NCBI GenBank assembly: GCA_900555295.1
Contig: USKN01000078.1
Location: 1 to 8,311, forward strand
Direction of reading: 5' to 3'
Origin: an uncultured Eubacteriales bacterium
Lineage (GTDB): Bacteria; Bacillota; Clostridia; UMGS1810
DNA length: 8,311 nucleotides
Part shown: one piece after another, positions 6,055-8,311 of the stretch
Position numbering within the stretch: the first letter of the stretch is position 1
Layout of the letters: each line of letters opens with the position of its first letter
Program-made: the position numbers and the translations under genes
Notes under the pieces: generated by a model
The model's database searches: none
The model's input: only the letters and a program-made list of their open reading frames with translations
Told to the model about the DNA's origin: nothing

Positions 6055-6945
6055 GGAAGTGGTCCGGCAGGTTTGAGTGCTGCGATTTATGCAGAGCGGG
6101 CAAAGTTAAAGACACTGGTATTAGAAAAAGCACCAATGAGCGGAGGACAGATCTTAAACACCTATGAAGTAGATAACTATCCGGGAATCCCTGGGGTCGG
6201 TGGATTTGATCTTGGAAGTAAATTCCGGGCGCATGCCGATGCCGTAGGATGTCAGTTTGTAACGGCAGAAGTGTTAGAGATTAAAAACGAAGCAGATCAT
6301 AAGGTCATTGTGACAGATAAGGAAACTTATCAGACAAAGACGATCGTATTAGCCAGTGGTGCGACACACCGGACCTTAGGTGTGCCGGGGGAAGAGGAAC
6401 TCATGGGAATGGGAGTCTCTTATTGTGCCACCTGTGACGGAGCGTTTTTTAAAGGAAAGACAACGGCAGTAGTCGGAGGCGGAGATGTAGCGTTAGAGGA
6501 TGCCCTGTTTTTAGCAAGACTCTGTAAAAAAGTGTATCTGATCCACAGAAGAGATGAATTCCGCGGGGCAAAGGTGTTGCAGGAACGGGTAAAGACAAGT
6601 GAGAACATCGAAATTCTCTGGGATACGGTTATTGAGCAGATTCAGGGAGAGGATCAGGTTGAGAGTCTTTCCTTATATAATAAGAAGACAGAGGAAAAGC
6701 AGGAACTTTCGGTCAACGGAGTATTTATAGCAGTGGGCATCCTGCCGAACACGGAAATGTATCGTGGCGTGGTGGATTTAGATGAAGCCGGTTATGTCAT
6801 TGCCGGTGAAGATGGCGTGACAAGCTGTGCAGGGATTTTTGCGGCGGGAGATCTGCGTACCAAGCAGCTTCGGCAGGTCATTACAGCGGCTGCCGATGGG
6901 GCGAATGTTGTAACTTCTATCGAAAAATATCTGAATGAGCTGTAA
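5452..6945 (+). CDS. Chimeric ORF: XRE/S24-like regulator fused in frame to thioredoxin reductase
   Basis: One uninterrupted 497-aa frame made of two unrelated proteins. Residues 1 to about 197 are a helix-turn-helix XRE regulator with an S24/LexA-like C-terminal domain. Residues from about 198 are thioredoxin reductase, starting at its FAD-binding motif without the usual few preceding residues. Start: ATG at 5452 overlaps the glycosyltransferase end, with GGGG about 8 nt upstream. Codon use differs sharply between halves: by hand count glutamine is 4 CAA and 2 CAG before the joint but 11 CAG and no CAA after it, and ATA isoleucine falls from 8 of about 18 to 1 of 17. I know of no XRE-TrxB fusion family. 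The likeliest reading is two genes from different genomes or loci joined in assembly. If the joint is real, a functional regulator-reductase is possible but unsupported. Confidence 0.6.
   Translation: MRDNTLGNRIKHLRKRRGLTQRELAFKVNTTPTTISNYEVGYSKPSYDMICAIARVLDIEESYFNKDNDFEAKMYQSAYANVRIYYFNIKNIQGLISADPHLCDGCLMLPYTNEFNGQKIFATQLTDNSMAKSNLSAGSCIIVNSSLPFKNNSIVLAYIKSENRVTVRYAIIDGGTITLTDSSYLSKSEILQYYLDDVIIIGSGPAGLSAAIYAERAKLKTLVLEKAPMSGGQILNTYEVDNYPGIPGVGGFDLGSKFRAHADAVGCQFVTAEVLEIKNEADHKVIVTDKETYQTKTIVLASGATHRTLGVPGEEELMGMGVSYCATCDGAFFKGKTTAVVGGGDVALEDALFLARLCKKVYLIHRRDEFRGAKVLQERVKTSENIEILWDTVIEQIQGEDQVESLSLYNKKTEEKQELSVNGVFIAVGILPNTEMYRGVVDLDEAGYVIAGEDGVTSCAGIFAAGDLRTKQLRQVITAAADGANVVTSIEKYLNEL
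6037..6060 (+). other. Junction between two DNA segments of different origin
   Basis: Codons 196-203 (GAT GAT GTA ATT ATA ATA GGA AGT) read DDVIIIGS. The DVIIIG stretch fits both the last strand of an S24-type domain and the first strand of TrxB. Codon preferences differ on the two sides, and the change is complete within a few codons. The consecutive ATA ATA pair still looks like the left genome. The exact crossover cannot be placed inside the shared motif. Confidence 0.7.
6043..6945 (+). other. trxB: Partial CDS: thioredoxin reductase, 5' end missing
   Basis: About 300 residues of a low-molecular-weight thioredoxin reductase, the NADPH-dependent flavoenzyme that reduces thioredoxin. Numbered in the fused frame: FAD-binding GSGPAGLSAA (202-211); EVDNYPGIPGVGG (239-251); the redox-active CATC (325-328) followed by DGAFFKGK; the NADPH-binding GGGDVALED (342-350), with Val where Ser is common; HRRDEFRGAK (365-374), whose arginines bind the NADPH 2'-phosphate; and the C-terminal FAD motif GIFAAGD (461-467). 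Only the N-terminal Met and roughly 4-8 residues before the first strand are missing compared with usual TrxB (about 305-315 aa). No in-frame start codon exists near the joint. Codon use matches the downstream hydrolase, so these two probably are native neighbours. No clear terminator follows the stop. Confidence 0.9.
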
Positions 6946-6975
6946 TTCTTTGTCGGGTTTTGTAAAGGAATAGGG

Positions 6976-7004
6976 TTGACAGTGTAGAAACGCTTTGATA
7001 TAAT
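6976..7004 (+). promoter_or_regulatory. Full-consensus promoter of the second SH3b-NlpC/P60 gene
   Basis: TTGACA (6976-6981), 17-nt spacer, TATAAT (6999-7004). The predicted start near 7011 leaves a leader of about 60 nt. A lone half-site TGTAAA lies 9 nt before the -35 (6961-6966). Confidence 0.92.
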
Positions 7005-7017
7005 GTTGTACGATAAA

Positions 7018-7034
7018 TGTAATAAATTTGTAAC
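7018..7034 (+). promoter_or_regulatory. Perfect WalR (YycF)-type box in the hydrolase leader
   Basis: TGTAAT-AAATT-TGTAAC fits TGTWAH-N5-TGTWAH at every position. It begins 13 nt after the -10, about +7 to +24, where a bound regulator would more likely block than activate. In Bacillus subtilis, WalR-repressed genes have boxes overlapping or downstream of the promoter. Assignment rests on the motif and on the target being a wall hydrolase. Confidence 0.45.
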
Positions 7035-7070
7035 AAAAGGTAAAGACTTATCAATAAATTGGAGGCACAC

Positions 7071-8291
7071 ATGAATCGTAACAGATTAAGAATACGAACA
7101 TGCTGTTTAGCGGCAACAATAATGCTTGCAGGTTCCGGCAGTATGGCAGTTAACGCAGCTCCGGCAGCAGGATTATCCGACGAACTGAGTACAACAATCA
7201 GCAGTGTAACAAAAGAATCTACCGTAGCAGGTGGAACTCTTACATTTGCAAAAGCTGTTTCTGACAGCCAGAAAGCTGATGAGAATAAAGAAAATACAGA
7301 CAATTCTTCCGAGGACAAGAGTGAGAAGGCAGAAAATGAGACTCCGGTTGTAAAATCAGAGTATGCAGATATCGCGATCGCACAGGTGGACAACTATGTA
7401 AATGTCCGCAGCACACCGGGCGAGGATGGAGAAGTCTTAGGAAAGCTCTATGACAAATCCGCAGCTACAGTGGAAGGCGAAGAGAACGGATGGTATAAGA
7501 TCACATCCGGAAGTGTTACCGGTTATGTAAAGAAAGAATTCGTAGTAGTTGGTAACGAAGAGTTAGCAAGAGCCGTTGGAAGAAGAATGGCAAAGGTTAA
7601 CACAGAGACTTTAAAAGTGCGTACAGATGCATCTACAGACGCACCTGTTTTAGGATTAGTACCGGGTGGAGATGATCTGACCGTTACAGAAGAGAGAGAC
7701 GGCTGGGTAAAAGTCAGCGTAGAAGAGGGCGAAGGATTTGTATCTACAGATTATGTAAGCCTTTCTACAGAGTTTGTAAAAGCAGAGTCTAAAGCAGAAG
7801 AAGAAGCAAGACTTGCAAAAGAAGAGGCTGAAAGAAAAGCAGCAGAGGAAGCAGCGGCAGCAGCAGCCAGAAAAGCATCACAGCAGCAGAGCAGCGCACC
7901 GGCAGCAAGCAGTGCTCCGGCAAGAAGCTACGCACCACCTTCAGGCGGTAATGGAGCAGCAGTTGCAAGCTATGCAGGTCAGTTTGTTGGAAACCCATAT
8001 GTATATGGTGGAACCAGCCTGACAAACGGAGCAGACTGTTCCGGATTCGTAATGAGCGTATATGCAGCATTTGGTGTATCACTTCCTCATTCCTCCAGTG
8101 CAATGAGAGGTGTAGGATATGAAGTAAGCCAGGCAGACATGCAGCCGGGTGACATCGTATGTTACAGTGGACACGTTGCAATTTATGTTGGAAACAATAC
8201 CATCGTACATGCAAGTACACCGGAATCAGGTATCAAGTATACATCTCCGGCAGCATACCGCAGCATTATTACAGTAAGAAGAATTTTCTAA
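7071..8291 (+). CDS. Secreted two-SH3b-domain NlpC/P60 peptidoglycan endopeptidase
   Basis: A 406-aa exported wall hydrolase. Seen: a signal peptide with basic start (MNRNRLRIR), hydrophobic core and likely cleavage after VNAA (residue 30). A low-complexity acidic/polar stretch spans about 63-95. Two bacterial SH3 domains follow (about 103-158 with VNVRSTPG, and 173-230 with LKVRTDAS), for wall attachment. Next come a charged Ala/Glu/Lys-rich helix or short coiled coil (about 236-268) and a Gln/Ser/Ala/Pro linker (270-292). The NlpC/P60 domain (about 295-406) has Cys323 in GADCSGF, His368 in SGHVAIYVG and His380 in IVHAS. Start: ATG at 7071 with GGAGG (7061-7065) 5 nt upstream; an in-frame TTG at 7059 overlaps that site and is rejected. 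It shares architecture and its RRIF C-terminus with the 3104-3748 hydrolase but is about twice as long and in a different codon style. All 8 of its glutamines use CAG. Stop TAA at 8289-8291; the last 20 bases of the window hold nothing recognisable. Confidence 0.95.
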   Translation: MNRNRLRIRTCCLAATIMLAGSGSMAVNAAPAAGLSDELSTTISSVTKESTVAGGTLTFAKAVSDSQKADENKENTDNSSEDKSEKAENETPVVKSEYADIAIAQVDNYVNVRSTPGEDGEVLGKLYDKSAATVEGEENGWYKITSGSVTGYVKKEFVVVGNEELARAVGRRMAKVNTETLKVRTDASTDAPVLGLVPGGDDLTVTEERDGWVKVSVEEGEGFVSTDYVSLSTEFVKAESKAEEEARLAKEEAERKAAEEAAAAAARKASQQQSSAPAASSAPARSYAPPSGGNGAAVASYAGQFVGNPYVYGGTSLTNGADCSGFVMSVYAAFGVSLPHSSSAMRGVGYEVSQADMQPGDIVCYSGHVAIYVGNNTIVHASTPESGIKYTSPAAYRSIITVRRIF

Positions 8292-8311
8292 GAGGGAATA
8301 TTTGAATATTG

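Noticed and set aside
7789..8220. Frames on both strands over the Ala/Gln-rich part of the second hydrolase
   Set aside because: They are leucine- or glutamine-rich translations of the GCA/CAG-rich linker codons in the wrong frame, without start signals.

Overview
The window reads as low-GC Clostridia (Firmicutes) DNA. Reasons: AT-rich intergenic DNA, AGGAGG-type ribosome binding sites, near-consensus sigma-A promoters with 17-nt spacers, one TTG start, and SH3b-NlpC/P60 wall hydrolases typical of Gram-positive cells. It does not look like one genome. Codon use changes abruptly near position 6040-6060, inside a reading frame. Left of that point glutamine is mostly CAA and isoleucine often ATA. 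Right of it all glutamine codons are CAG, ATC is common and ATA rare. The left part resembles an uncultured gut-type clostridium and the right part a Lachnospiraceae-like genome; both assignments are inference.

Layout, left part: (1) an FAD-dependent oxidoreductase of unknown substrate (+, 109-1389), converging on (2) guaB, IMP dehydrogenase (-, 1495-2952), with a shared bidirectional terminator between them. (3) A secreted SH3b-NlpC/P60 peptidoglycan hydrolase (-, 3104-3748) with a consensus promoter, a WalR-type box just upstream of its -35, and a hairpin terminator. (4) A 583-bp intergenic region holding a 279-bp element (3972-4250) closed by 28-bp inverted termini with TA at both edges. 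It has two long internal arms and an extra direct copy of the terminus at its left edge; it looks like a MITE or a structured RNA. (5) A UgtP/MGDG-synthase-like glycosyltransferase (+, 4332-5462) overlapping by 11 nt (6) an XRE/S24-like regulator (from 5452).

At 6037-6060 the regulator frame runs without a stop into thioredoxin reductase lacking its first few residues. The join falls at a motif (DVIIIG) that S24-type regulators and TrxB both tend to carry, which suggests an assembly chimera or a microhomology recombination joint rather than a working fusion protein. The right part then holds the remainder of trxB and (7) a second, larger secreted hydrolase with two SH3b domains and NlpC/P60 (+, 7071-8291), again with a consensus promoter and a perfect WalR-type box.

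Functional themes: cell-envelope maintenance (two wall hydrolases, one lipid glycosyltransferase), purine synthesis (guaB) and thiol redox (trxB). I found no CRISPR array, phage gene or transposase gene, and no tRNA or rRNA gene. The most useful observations are the mid-ORF junction, the inverted-repeat element, and WalR-like boxes at both hydrolase promoters.
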